Below are positions 1 to 8,009 of a stretch of DNA of 64,000 nt, piece by piece (the first letter of the stretch is position 1; each line of letters opens with the position of its first letter). The translations under genes were made by a program, and so were the position numbers. This stretch comes from an uncultured Dehalococcoidia bacterium (GTDB lineage Bacteria; Chloroflexota; Dehalococcoidia; Lucifugimonadales; UBA3495). The stretch is taken from NCBI GenBank assembly GCA_951812535.1, contig CATOSK010000008.1, positions 1 to 64,000 of the forward strand, read 5' to 3'. A model generated the notes under the pieces. That model was not told where the DNA came from. It did no database searches and was given only the letters and a program-made list of their open reading frames with translations.

Positions 1-74
1 AGCGCCCTTAGTACTACAGTCGCAGATTAAGAACAGGTAGAATTGGAGCAGTTGTCTGGTGGAGAGGTGAGGCA

Positions 75-1253
75 GTGGTTGTTGGGAGTGATGAGGTTGC
101 GGAAGTGGCCCGGTGGGCCAATGGCATCGAGGAGATGCACCAGTGCATCGCCGGCCGGTTCCGGCGGCCGGAGCCGCGCCGCCGGGCTCTGGCCTATCTG
201 CGAGGACTACTCAGCCCGGTGGAACGCAAGAACGGCTGGCAACTGGCAGAACAAGCTGGCGACGCCACCCCCTATGGGGTACACCACCTGCTGTCCACGT
301 ACATCTGGGACGCGGACCTGGTACGCGATGACCTCAGGGACTACGTGGTGGAGCATCTGGGCGGTGCCGACGGAGTAGTGGTGGTGGACGAGACGGGGTT
401 TCTCAAGAAGGGCGACAAGTCAGCCGGGGTGCAGCGGCAGTACAGCGGGACGGCGGGCCGGATCGAAAACTGTCAGGTTGCGGTGTTCCTGGCCTATGCC
501 GGAGCCAAGGGCAGGGCATTGCTGGACCGGGAGTTGTACCTGCCCCGGGTGTGGGCGGACGACTGGGAGCGGCGGCGGGAAGCCGGAGTGCCGGAGAGTG
601 TCCGCTTCCGTACCAAACCGCAACTGGCGCAACTGATGCTGGGGCGGGCGCTGGAAGCGGGTGTTCCCTTCGCCTGGTTTACTGGGGACGAGGTCTACGG
701 CAGTGATCGCAACCTGCGGCTGTGGCTGGAACGTGAGGAGATTCCGCATGTGATGGCCATCAAGAGCAACGAGAAGCTGTGGGCTTTGACGGACAAAGGA
801 CCGCTGCAGATGAGAGCGGACCGTCTGGCGTCCGGGGTTGCGGAATCCGCTTGGGTGCGGTGCAGCGCTGGGAATGGCGCCAAGGGACCACGGATCTATG
901 ATTGGGCCGCAGTGGACATACGGCCCCTGAGGGAACCGGGCAAGGGCCACTGGCTACTGGCCCGCCGGAGCATCGCCAAGCCCGACGAGTTGGCCTATTA
1001 CGTTTGCTTCGGCCCGGCGGAGACGGCCTTGGAGGAGTTGGTGAGAGTCGCCGGGACCCGGTGGGCCATAGAGGAATGCTTTGAGCAGGCGAAGGGGGAG
1101 GTGGGACTGGACCAGTACGAGGTGCGGCGGTGGGACGGCTGGTACCGGCACATCACCCTGGCCATGCTGGCTCACGCCTATCTGATGGTAATCAGGCATC
1201 ATGCATTGGAGCAGGGAGAAAAGGGGGCCACTACGGTCCCGGTGAAGAGTTGA
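75..1253 (+). CDS. IS701-family DDE transposase (main frame)
   Basis: This protein cuts and rejoins DNA at the element ends. The acidic triad is visible as VVVVDETGF (first Asp), GDEVYG (second Asp) and EECFEQAKGEVGLD (Glu), in the order and spacing of IS701 transposases. The best start is the GTG at 75, after a purine-rich GGAGAGGTGAGG stretch. The frame closes at 1253, but the family's C-terminal tail (LIPVTVPEVRRLL, then a basic WWRRRHQARAQRCHYKRR stretch) continues in the -1 frame to 1417. The change of frame falls on a run of four A and five G at 1219-1227, which contains the canonical slippery heptamer A AAG GGG. Either ribosomes slip here or one base was gained or lost; the second IS701 element changes frame at the same place. 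Confidence 0.85.
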   Translation: MVVGSDEVAEVARWANGIEEMHQCIAGRFRRPEPRRRALAYLRGLLSPVERKNGWQLAEQAGDATPYGVHHLLSTYIWDADLVRDDLRDYVVEHLGGADGVVVVDETGFLKKGDKSAGVQRQYSGTAGRIENCQVAVFLAYAGAKGRALLDRELYLPRVWADDWERRREAGVPESVRFRTKPQLAQLMLGRALEAGVPFAWFTGDEVYGSDRNLRLWLEREEIPHVMAIKSNEKLWALTDKGPLQMRADRLASGVAESAWVRCSAGNGAKGPRIYDWAAVDIRPLREPGKGHWLLARRSIAKPDELAYYVCFGPAETALEELVRVAGTRWAIEECFEQAKGEVGLDQYEVRRWDGWYRHITLAMLAHAYLMVIRHHALEQGEKGATTVPVKS

Positions 1254-1417
1254 TTCCCGTGACTGTCCCGGAGGTGCGGCGGCTACTCACACGCTTGGTA
1301 TGGACAGAGAACCAACCACCGGATTTCATCCTGTACTGGTCGTGGTGGAGACGCCGCCACCAGGCCAGAGCCCAACGATGTCACTACAAACGGCGTCTAT
1401 CAAATCTGCGACTGTAG
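1217..1417 (+). other. C-terminal tail of the IS701 transposase in the -1 frame
   Basis: Reading from the A/G run gives GRKGGHYGPGEELIPVTVPE and then a basic tail that ends at a TAG inside the right terminal repeat. This is the normal C-terminus of the family. It has no ribosome site or start codon of its own that I would trust, so it is either reached by frameshifting from 75-1253 or is dead. Confidence 0.6.
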
Positions 1418-1422
1418 TACTA

Positions 1423-2066
1423 GCGAAGCGGTTGAAAGTGCTTCGCAATTTTCACCCTGCGGTCGGAGACGGCGACAAGCTTCGGCTGCTTCCCCACGGC
1501 TGAGGCATGGCTGCCTGACAAGGGCAGCGGGGCCGCAGTTTTCACACGCTCCGGTTCGCTGTCAATGACGGCGTCCCGGACGCTCACCATTGCAACGCGG
1601 TGTCCCTCGGGATGGTGGCCTACCAGGTAGCCGCTGGCGTCACTGCGTTCCGCTCAGGTCCCATCTCCCTTTTCCAGCGGTTCCCCATGGTCACACCCTT
1701 GGCCAACTGCGTCCCTCGCCAACCCCATCCGGCTATCCCGTGGCTCAACCCGGCCCTGGGAGACGTGCGCCTTGCGTCAGCGCCACTCCGGCGTTCTCCC
1801 TTGCAATCCTGACCCTGGGCGTAGTGCGTCCGGCGTGGGGCGGCAACGGGAATGCCCGGCGTCAGCGGAACAACCTGGACCTGCGTGGCAACATGGGCGA
1901 CGTGGGCGACGGGCTCACCGAACCAGACGCCGCCACCGGCAGCAATCACGGCCAAGGCAGCAACGGGTGGTGAATCAACGACGACGACTACCAGGACGTG
2001 AACATCACGAACATTGACCCGGATTCTCCTTCCGCCACCGGAATGTGGGAGGAAGGGGTGGATTAG
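1423..2066 (+). pseudogene. Decayed stretch, possible 3' end of a lost gene
   Basis: I do not recognise a gene in this 640-base interval. On the plus strand, one reading from about 1780 looks protein-like (RNNLDLRGNMGDVGDG), meets a TGA at 1971-1973, and continues in frame (INDDDYQDVNITNIDPDSPS) to a TAG at 2064-2066. A strong terminator lies 100 bases further on, as expected downstream of a gene. I read it as the broken 3' end of an acidic, probably secreted protein. No family can be named. Confidence 0.3.
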
Positions 2067-2165
2067 CAGAAGCTCCCAGCCCGTCTTTCTCCAGTGAGTG
2101 AGGCGCGGGAAACCAGGGCGGCCCTGCCAGCCGCCAACCACAACTCAAAATACACAGCTCACAGC

Positions 2166-2200
2166 AAAGCGGGGGTCGTCTTTGAGACGGCCCCCGCTTT
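2166..2200 (+). terminator. Strong hairpin terminator
   Basis: A 15-bp stem (arms AAAGCGGGGGTCGTC and GACGGCCCCCGCTTT, one G-U pair) closes a 5-base loop and is followed by CTTT...GTTT. The arm begins with AAA and ends with TTT, so it could stop transcription in both directions. Confidence 0.75.
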
Positions 2201-2222
2201 CTGCGTTTCGGAGGAAAGCGAC

Positions 2223-2378
2223 ATGAAGGCGATCACCAACAACGACACCACGGCAACGGTCAACGGCAACCGCCACGATAACTCCTCGGTCGATGTGGGC
2301 TTAGACGCCACAATGGCCCCCTATCTTCCCGCCATCGACAGATCCCATCGTATCGGTTTCCGTCATCCTGGGCTATAA
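2223..2378 (+). CDS. Small unknown ORF with a strong ribosome site
   Basis: A 51-codon frame starting MKAITNNDTTATVNG, with GGAGG seven bases upstream of the ATG. It is Asn/Thr/Asp-rich, with no membrane segment and no recognised motif. It sits between a terminator and the helicase promoter and overlaps the helicase -10 box at its end. The ribosome site is the main evidence that it could be translated. It could also be a remnant of the decayed gene upstream. Confidence 0.35.
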   Translation: MKAITNNDTTATVNGNRHDNSSVDVGLDATMAPYLPAIDRSHRIGFRHPGL

Positions 2379-2379
2379 T
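2374..2379 (+). promoter_or_regulatory. Perfect -10 box for the helicase gene
   Basis: TATAAT lies 142 bases before the helicase ATG. The -35 region (around 2351-2356, TATCGG) is weak. Transcription would start near 2386, leaving a leader of about 135 bases rich in C and T. Long leaders are common for RNA helicase genes controlled by cold or by their own product, but nothing here proves that. Confidence 0.5.
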
Positions 2380-2520
2380 GGACACATACACGCTTGATTG
2401 GCGCACCAAGGTTTAACACGAGAACGGACCGACCCTTCCGCTCCCTTTCCTTCTCTTCTAGTTCTCCCTCCCCGCTGATTCACCTGTGTTATCACTCTAA
2501 AACAGGGAGTCCGTTTCTCT

Positions 2521-3927
2521 ATGGCTCTTGCATATCCGTCCGCCCGTGCGCGTTCGTCCAATCGCACCCCCAACCGTACCACGCACCATACCGTTTGCGA
2601 TGACTGCAATCTGTCAACCACCCTTCCCTTTCAGCCAACCCAAGGGAAGCCGGTGTATTGTCGCTCATGCTTCAAGGCACGGCGGCAGGGAGCTTCCCCC
2701 GCAACCAGCCCGCACTCCATCCAGGCAGTCCAGTCCACCCGGCCACGTTCTGAAAACAAGGAAGCCGTTGAAATCGTCCCGGTCGTAAGCAGCGCTACAT
2801 TTTCCGAAATGTCCCTGGGCGCCACTACCAGGGCGGCGATTTCCAGGATGAACATATCCACGCTCACACCCATCCAGGAGAATGCCATTCCTCACCTTCT
2901 TGAGGGAAGCGACCTGATCGGCCAGGCGCGTACCGGCTCCGGAAAGACGCTGGCGTTCGCCGTGCCCATGGCGGAGATGTGCGACCCGTCGGTCCGACAG
3001 GTGCAGGCCATCGTGCTGGTTCCCACCCGCGAACTGGCTATCCAAGTGGCCGGAGTCATCGAAGCCCTGGTTTCCCCGCGGAAAATCCGCGTTACCATGC
3101 TATATGGGGGACGGGCCCAGAAACCGGAATACGCAGCGTTGAGGAATGGCGCCCAGGTTGTGATCGGCACCCCGGGGCGCACGCTGGACCACCTGCGCCA
3201 GGGGACGCTCGTTCTAGGCAACGTGCAATTCCTGGTGCTCGACGAAGCCGACGAAATGCTGGACAGAGGGTTTGCCCCGGACGTGGAATCGATCATCGCC
3301 CACATGCCCAAAGAACGGCAGACAGCGCTCCTGTCCGCAACGATGCCTGAGTGGGTGTCCCGGACCGCCTCGAAGCACCTTCGCAATCCGGTAACGGTCA
3401 AGGTAGACGCGGGTCTGCAGGCGCCGCCCACCGTGGAGCACCTGGTCTACACCATCCAGAAAAGCGACAAGCTGGAAGCCTTAAGGAGTCTGCTGGACGA
3501 CCGGGAGGATGCCCCGGTGATCGTCTTTGGGAAAACCAAGCGCGGGGTCAAAAAGCTGGCCCAGCAACTCGATTCCCTGGGCTACCCGGTAGGGGCGCTC
3601 CAGGGCAATCTGAGCCAGAAGGCGCGCGAACAGGTGATGAAGGGTTTCCGCTCGGGAGCTGCGCCGATCCTGGTGGCAACGAACGTGGCTGCCAGAGGTC
3701 TGGACTTCGAAGGTATCGGCCAAGTTATCAACTATGACCTACCAGACTCGGAGCAATTGTTCACGCACCGCGTCGGGAGGACCGGACGCATGGGCCGCTC
3801 CGGCGAGGCGGTGACGTTCATCACGGTGGACGAAGAACGAAAGTGGCGCGAGATAGAACGAGGCCTGGGTCGACGGTTCGTCCGCAAACCCTGGCAGCAG
3901 GTTCGCAATTCCAGTCCGCTTCGATAG
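2521..3927 (+). CDS. DEAD-box RNA helicase with N-terminal zinc ribbon
   Basis: An ATP-dependent RNA-unwinding enzyme of 468 residues. A zinc ribbon comes first (C26, C29, C47, C50 in CDDC...YCRSC), then a low-complexity linker, then the two RecA-like domains. All helicase motifs are present: the Q-motif region near 93-120, motif I ARTGSGKT (136-143), PTREL, TPGR, DEAD (241-244), SAT (272-274), ARGLDF and HRVGRTGRMGR. The C-terminus is short and basic with no extra RNA-binding domain, so the zinc ribbon may supply RNA contact. Similar zinc ribbons occur on Chloroflexota proteins. It is a single gene with its own promoter and a 135-base leader. Likely roles are ribosome assembly or cold adaptation (inference from family). 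Confidence 0.92.
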   Translation: MALAYPSARARSSNRTPNRTTHHTVCDDCNLSTTLPFQPTQGKPVYCRSCFKARRQGASPATSPHSIQAVQSTRPRSENKEAVEIVPVVSSATFSEMSLGATTRAAISRMNISTLTPIQENAIPHLLEGSDLIGQARTGSGKTLAFAVPMAEMCDPSVRQVQAIVLVPTRELAIQVAGVIEALVSPRKIRVTMLYGGRAQKPEYAALRNGAQVVIGTPGRTLDHLRQGTLVLGNVQFLVLDEADEMLDRGFAPDVESIIAHMPKERQTALLSATMPEWVSRTASKHLRNPVTVKVDAGLQAPPTVEHLVYTIQKSDKLEALRSLLDDREDAPVIVFGKTKRGVKKLAQQLDSLGYPVGALQGNLSQKAREQVMKGFRSGAAPILVATNVAARGLDFEGIGQVINYDLPDSEQLFTHRVGRTGRMGRSGEAVTFITVDEERKWREIERGLGRRFVRKPWQQVRNSSPLR

Positions 3928-3950
3928 CAACCGAGGTGGACCCAAGAAAC

Positions 3951-4104
3951 TGGCTCTTCCGCACTTTTGGTGAAGGGAACTGAAAATAGGCGCGGGGAGC
4001 AATGGCAACAAGGGCTGACGAGCACGCGGCCCGTCGGTGCGATCCTAACTTACGCTTATATATCGGGCTTTTCCCGACTTATCACCAAAAGTGCGGAAGA
4101 GCCA
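3951..4104. mobile_element. Mini-element with 23-bp perfect inverted repeats (ISL3-like ends)
   Basis: Bases 3951-3973 and 4082-4104 are exact inverted copies, starting TGGCTCTTCCGCAC. The 108 bases between them contain no gene. Ends that begin GGCTCTTCC resemble those of ISL3-family elements, so this looks like a non-autonomous (MITE-like) derivative. I see no direct target duplication. It lies 24 bases beyond the helicase stop and could also fold as a large hairpin in its transcript. Confidence 0.65.
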
Positions 4105-4105
4105 C

Positions 4106-4485
4106 ACCTTGGAGGCCGATTTCCGCGTGGACGCCTTGAAGGATGTGACAGGGCAAGGTCAGCGGGAGGTCTTCAACACCGCCCAGAGGAGCCTTCACCA
4201 GCGGGGAGTTCACCCAAGCACCCAAGTTCTACAGGAACACACTGTGAAGATCAGCATGGATGGGAAAGGGCTGGCACAACGACAACATTTTCGTGGAGCG
4301 GCTATGGCGCACGGTGAAGTACGAGGAGGTGTGCCTGAGAGGTTACGGCAACGCCACAGAGGGACGCAGAGAACTTGAGCGCCTACTTCAGGTTCTACAA
4401 CAACCAGAGGCCCCACCGGGTCCTGGGCTACCGGATCCCGTCCGAGATGTACCACGAGGTCCGGAGCGCCTCCGGGGCATAGATC
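4106..4485 (+). pseudogene. IS3-family transposase (orfB) fragment
   Basis: Pieces of an IS3 OrfB C-terminus read out in alternating frames: EVFNTAQ, then HTVKISMDGKG, then WHDNIFVERLWRTVKYEEVC (the conserved region around the last catalytic Glu), then a tail whose frame gives YFRFYNNQRPH and LGYRIPSEMY. At least three frame changes separate them. The N-terminal half and OrfA are absent. It starts right at the edge of the inverted-repeat mini-element. Confidence 0.75.
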
Positions 4486-4780
4486 AATAGTGATGGGAGG
4501 TCAACCGGACCGGGTTGGTATCGTTGCAATGAGCAGCGGGACCCTCGCTTAATTCCACTCCGGTGCTGTCCAACAAAGGGGTCGACCCAACTATCGACGT
4601 TCGGTGCAGCATCAGAGTTAAACCAGGACCAGTCCATTATCTCAACAGCAAGGTGCTCCACGACTTCTTCGAATCCCGGAACCCAGGATGCATGTCACCT
4701 TCGTATCTTGCGCCCCAGCCCCCTGTAACCCCGGACCATAGTCGGTTGATAACGTGGTTTTAGCAAGTAAGGGGATCGAA
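4486..4780. other. Intergenic stretch without recognisable features
   Basis: I see no gene, strong hairpin or good promoter here. It separates the IS3 scrap from the transglutaminase gene. Confidence 0.5.
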
Positions 4781-5584
4781 ATGTGGCTTCGTACAAGTTG
4801 TGATATTACTTTTGATGTGAGCGTCCCTACGCCTTTTATCCTGATGCTTCGCCCTCGAAGCGGAGCGCTGCAATGGGTGGCGCATGAAGACTGCACGTTG
4901 ACACCAAGCGTACCGACCACAGAGTATGCGGACAATTTCGGTAACCTGTGTGAGCGGTTGATAGCACCCCCAGGTGAGTTTTCTATCCGTAGATGTGCGG
5001 AGGTTTCAACCGCAGAAGGCATTGACGTGTCGCCTGGCGCGCCATTTGACGAGGTGCACAACCTACCGGATGAGGTTCTAACCTATCTTCTTCCCAGCCG
5101 TTATTGCGAGTCCGATCGGTTTACAGACCTCGCCAGGGAACTCGTAGACGGCTTCAAGCCCGGCTACGATCAAGTGGCCAGAATTGTAAGGTGGATCCGC
5201 ACCTACGTGCGCTTCAATCCAGATTCCAGCAATTTTCAGATGTCGGCAGTCGAGGTCAACCAGCAGCGCGAGGGCGTATGCCGCGAGCTCACTCATTTGG
5301 GCATCGCGTTATCCCGAAGTCTATGTATCCCAGCGCGTATCGTCGTAGGCTATCTGCACGAACTCGAGCCGATGGATTTTCATGCCTGGTTCGAGGCGTA
5401 CGTAGGTGGCCGTTGGTACACATTCGATGCAACGCAGGCCGTTCCACGTGGAGGGCGAGTGGCCGTTGCTTATGGGCGAGATGCGGCCGACGTGGCGATA
5501 TTCAACCAGTTTGGCCCGGCGCTATATCCCAGAACAATGGAGGTACGGGTCGAGATACTCGACGATCCCCCGAGGAGCGACTGA
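4781..5584 (+). CDS. Transglutaminase-like cysteine protease-fold protein
   Basis: A 267-residue protein of the transglutaminase-like superfamily. The Cys-His-Asp triad is visible: Cys167 in EGVCRELTH, His201 in DFHAWFEAYV and Asp216 in YTFDATQ. An N-terminal beta-rich region (about 1-100) precedes the catalytic domain, as in the bacterial family. There is no signal peptide, so it is probably cytoplasmic. I chose the ATG at 4781 because AAGGGGAT lies just upstream and the protein then begins MWLRTSCDITFDV; a start at 4754 is possible in the same frame. The substrate is unknown; such proteins act as peptidases or amidases. It stands alone between two mobile elements. Confidence 0.85.
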   Translation: MWLRTSCDITFDVSVPTPFILMLRPRSGALQWVAHEDCTLTPSVPTTEYADNFGNLCERLIAPPGEFSIRRCAEVSTAEGIDVSPGAPFDEVHNLPDEVLTYLLPSRYCESDRFTDLARELVDGFKPGYDQVARIVRWIRTYVRFNPDSSNFQMSAVEVNQQREGVCRELTHLGIALSRSLCIPARIVVGYLHELEPMDFHAWFEAYVGGRWYTFDATQAVPRGGRVAVAYGRDAADVAIFNQFGPALYPRTMEVRVEILDDPPRSD

Positions 5585-5685
5585 GAATCCGCTATAGACC
5601 GTCAGCGAAAGTGGGACACATCAGGAGTCAGGAAACCCTGTATTGGGCGGAGGTATATTGGACCACGCGGGCGGATTGACTAGTG

Positions 5686-6200
5686 TTACGTCAAATCAAG
5701 AATGGCACGGGTAGAGGCGGTGGAGTTTGCGTCTGGCGTCCCTGGCGGGAAGGCCTCGTACAGCGTCGCCACCCTGTGGGTACTCAGGTTGTCCAAAACC
5801 ACTCGGACCACCGGAACGTCGGGGTAGGCCTCAGCCACCAGCCAGCGCATCTGCTGGGCGAAGTCCTGCATGGTTCGCCGCTGGGTGACAGCCACGTGGC
5901 GCCAGCCCCGTTTCGGCTCGCAGGTCAGGAACGGGTTGCGGGTGCCAGCACGCACGTACTCGTAGTCCTCACGCCTGGGACGCCCCGGACAGGCTGGGAG
6001 GGGCTCCCTGGTCTCGGCCAGCAACTGGGTGGAACTCTCATCAAAGCAGACCACCGGCCTGGCTGGATCATAGGGTTCGGCGTACAGGTCCAGCACATCC
6101 TCCATGTGGGCCACGAACTCAGCGCTCACCTTGGGGATACACCACTGCTGCTTCCGCCACAGCCTGCCCCGTACCTGATACGGGGGCTTGAGCTCGTTTT
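5686..6200 (-). CDS. IS630 transposase, catalytic DDE part in shifted frame
   Basis: Reading from the A-run gives KNELKPPYQVRGRLWRKQQW, then VCFDESSTQ (first Asp), VVRVVLDNLSTH (second Asp) and LYEAFPP (the Glu region), which is the IS630 DDE domain. The frame ends at 5686, right inside the terminal repeat. With the N-terminal part it makes one complete transposase broken by a single frame change. Confidence 0.75.
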
Positions 6201-6634
6201 TTCAAGTGCAGCCGCACCGTCTCGTAAGACAGGGATTCCACCAGGCCCAACTCCACCGTCTTGTCCGCCAGCAGCCGCAGGGTCCAGTGGTCGTGACCCT
6301 CGGGCGCCGGACTGCAGGCCAAAGCAATCAGGTGGGCCTCCACCTTCTCGTCCACCTTGCAGTGGGGCGTGGGCGAGTTGTGGTGCCGCAGCACCTCCTC
6401 CAGTCCCTCCTCCACGTACCGCCGCTTGGCCCGGCGCACCGTCCGCTCCGATACGTCGAAAGCAGCCGCCACCCGGGAAGCGGTCCACCCCTCATCGGTC
6501 TTCAGCAGGACCCGGGCCCTGGTGACTGCCTGGGCCGAACTCCTGCCTGAGCGGATCATCTTCTTGAGCTGTCCCTTCTCCTGGGAACTGAGATGGACTC
6601 CGTAAACTTCCCGCACCACGGTTTCCCCTCCCAC
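6119..6634 (-). CDS. IS630 transposase, N-terminal helix-turn-helix part
   Basis: This frame carries the DNA-binding half: LSSQEKGQLKKMIRSG, then the winged helix-turn-helix ASRVAAAFDVSERTVRRAKR, then SYETVRLHLKK. It runs into a run of six A at the codons for LKK and then reads nonsense (RAQAPVSG). The catalytic half continues in the other frame from the same A-run. One A fewer would restore a single frame, so this is either an inserted A or a shift site. Confidence 0.75.
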   Translation of the reverse strand: MGGETVVREVYGVHLSSQEKGQLKKMIRSGRSSAQAVTRARVLLKTDEGWTASRVAAAFDVSERTVRRAKRRYVEEGLEEVLRHHNSPTPHCKVDEKVEAHLIALACSPAPEGHDHWTLRLLADKTVELGLVESLSYETVRLHLKKRAQAPVSGTGQAVAEAAVVYPQGER

Positions 6635-6751
6635 AACACTGCTTCACTCCCAAGATTACCATCCAGGGTCACGCCATCAAATACGTGACGATACGGCTTT
6701 GACTCAACGCTAGCCAAAGTGGGTCACCGGCATCCCGTCCTCGGGCGGAAA

Positions 6752-6780
6752 TTGACCGGAGTAGCTCTCCGTTGTACGAT
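6752..6780 (+). promoter_or_regulatory. Promoter of ppk2, likely leaderless
   Basis: TTGACC (6752-6757), a 17-base spacer, then TACGAT (6775-6780). Transcription from this pair would begin at about 6787, at or next to the ATG at 6788, so the message would have essentially no leader. Confidence 0.55.
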
Positions 6781-6787
6781 ACCTGGT

Positions 6788-7681
6788 ATGGGAGAGTCGA
6801 CCGCGCAACGAGGCCCCCTTCGCCCCTTGGTGCCCACTGAGGGCATCCCTGAGGAGGTTCTGCGCAAGGTGGAGAACGCCCTTCGCAAAGAGGTTATCAG
6901 CGACTCCTATCCCTATCCCACCAAGCTATCGCGGGCCACGTACGAGCGCCAGAAGGCCGAATTGCAGATCGAGCTGCTGAAGATGCAGAGGTGGGTACAG
7001 GAGACTGGGGAGCGTGTGGTTCTGCTGTTCGAGGGGCGGGACGCCGCCGGCAAGGGCGGCACGATAAAGAGCTTCATGGAGCACTTGAATCCGCGGGGGA
7101 CCACGCTGGTAGCGCTGCCTATCCCGTCCGAGAGAGAGCGCGGGCAGTGGTACTTCCAGCGTTACGTGCAGCACCTGCCGACCAAGGGGGAGATCGTCTT
7201 CTTCGACCGCTCCTGGTACAACAGGGCGGTGATCGAGCCCGTGATGGGCTTTTGCACACCGGCCGAGACGGACCGCTTCCTTCGCGACGCCGTCCTGTTC
7301 GAGGAGATGCTAATTGACGAAGGGCTGCGGCTGTACAAGTTCTGGCTCTCGGTGAGCCGGGAGGAACAGCTCAGGCGGGTGATGTCTCGCGCACGCGATG
7401 ACCTCAAGCAGTGGAAACTGAGTGACGTCGACATCAGGTCGTTGCCTCTGTGGGACAAGTACACAGAGGCGCGGAATCGGATGTTCGCGGCCACCGATAC
7501 GAAGGCTTCGCCCTGGGTCGTCGTAAAGTCAGACGACAAGAGGCGCGCCCGATTAAACTCCATGCGCTACGTGCTGCGCAGCTTGGAGTACGACCCCGGG
7601 GTCGCGGAGCGCGTTTCAAAGACTGACCCGAAGCTGATCGGGCCCGCGAAGAGCGTATTCGCCGAGGGAGAAGTCTGGTAG
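6788..7681 (+). CDS. ppk2: Polyphosphate kinase 2 (PPK2 class I)
   Basis: A 297-residue kinase that moves phosphate between polyphosphate and nucleoside diphosphates. It has the Walker A loop FEGRDAAGKGGTIK, the lid-region RGQWYFQRYV and the Walker B/active site FFDRSWYNRA, followed by the conserved FLRDAVLFEEML and LSVSREEQLRR segments. Length and a single PPK2 domain fit class I enzymes (short N-terminal helix, no duplication). The ATG at 6788 is preferred; it directly follows a good promoter, and a frame-compatible start at 6719 would place 23 untypical residues in front. It is cytoplasmic and monocistronic. The gene lies between an IS630 element and a solo IS630 end yet is intact. Confidence 0.92.
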   Translation: MGESTAQRGPLRPLVPTEGIPEEVLRKVENALRKEVISDSYPYPTKLSRATYERQKAELQIELLKMQRWVQETGERVVLLFEGRDAAGKGGTIKSFMEHLNPRGTTLVALPIPSERERGQWYFQRYVQHLPTKGEIVFFDRSWYNRAVIEPVMGFCTPAETDRFLRDAVLFEEMLIDEGLRLYKFWLSVSREEQLRRVMSRARDDLKQWKLSDVDIRSLPLWDKYTEARNRMFAATDTKASPWVVVKSDDKRRARLNSMRYVLRSLEYDPGVAERVSKTDPKLIGPAKSVFAEGEVW

Positions 7682-7832
7682 TTCTCTGAGGGCTCCGTCG
7701 TGCTGTCTCCTCCGTTCGATGGTTTGAGTCTTCACTTCCCGTTTTCAGTCTTAGTATATCTTCTCGCCTCCCTCTGAGCACGTCTCAGGGCATCACGTTC
7801 CCCGACGCCTCTTGATGGCGTGAATCTGATTG

Positions 7833-7978
7833 AGCCGTCCCTTCTCCTGGACACTCAGATGGACTCCGTAAACTTCCCGCACCATGGATTCCCCTCCCAC
7901 AACACTACTTCACTCCCAAGATTACCATCCAGAGTCAGTCCATGAAATAGGTGACGATAGGGCTTTGACTTAACACTA
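7833..7978 (-). mobile_element. Solo end of an IS630-family element
   Basis: These 146 bases match the 5' end of the IS630 element at about 6568-6712 (start of the transposase gene plus the terminal repeat) with scattered differences, for example the shared block ATGGACTCCGTAAACTTCCC. The rest of that copy is missing. It ends exactly where the IS21 istA reading frame begins, so a truncated IS630 insertion has removed the front of istA. Confidence 0.75.
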
Positions 7979-8009
7979 TGTAAGAGAGAGTTGCCGTCAG
8001 GCCAGGGAG

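Larger units (their letters stand above)
9..1422 (+). mobile_element. IS701-like insertion sequence, copy 1
   Basis: The ends at 9-28 and 1403-1422 are perfect 20-bp inverted repeats of each other, beginning TAGTACTAC and running inward to CAGATT. Between them is one transposase gene that fills the element. The outer nine bases are the same as in the second IS701-like element at 20.2-21.7 kb, so both belong to one family. The right flank reads CTAG and the left flank TTAG, similar to the CTAG-type target used by IS701 elements. The element is about 1.41 kb, a normal size for the family. Confidence 0.85.
5681..6713 (-). mobile_element. IS630-family insertion sequence
   Basis: The two ends are imperfect inverted repeats (CTAGTGTTACGTCAAA at the left, the complement of TTTGACTCAACGCTAG at the right) flanked by TA, the duplication used by IS630/Tc1-mariner elements. 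Inside is one transposase in two frames. A separate piece of the right-hand end of a sister copy lies at 7833-7978. Confidence 0.8.
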
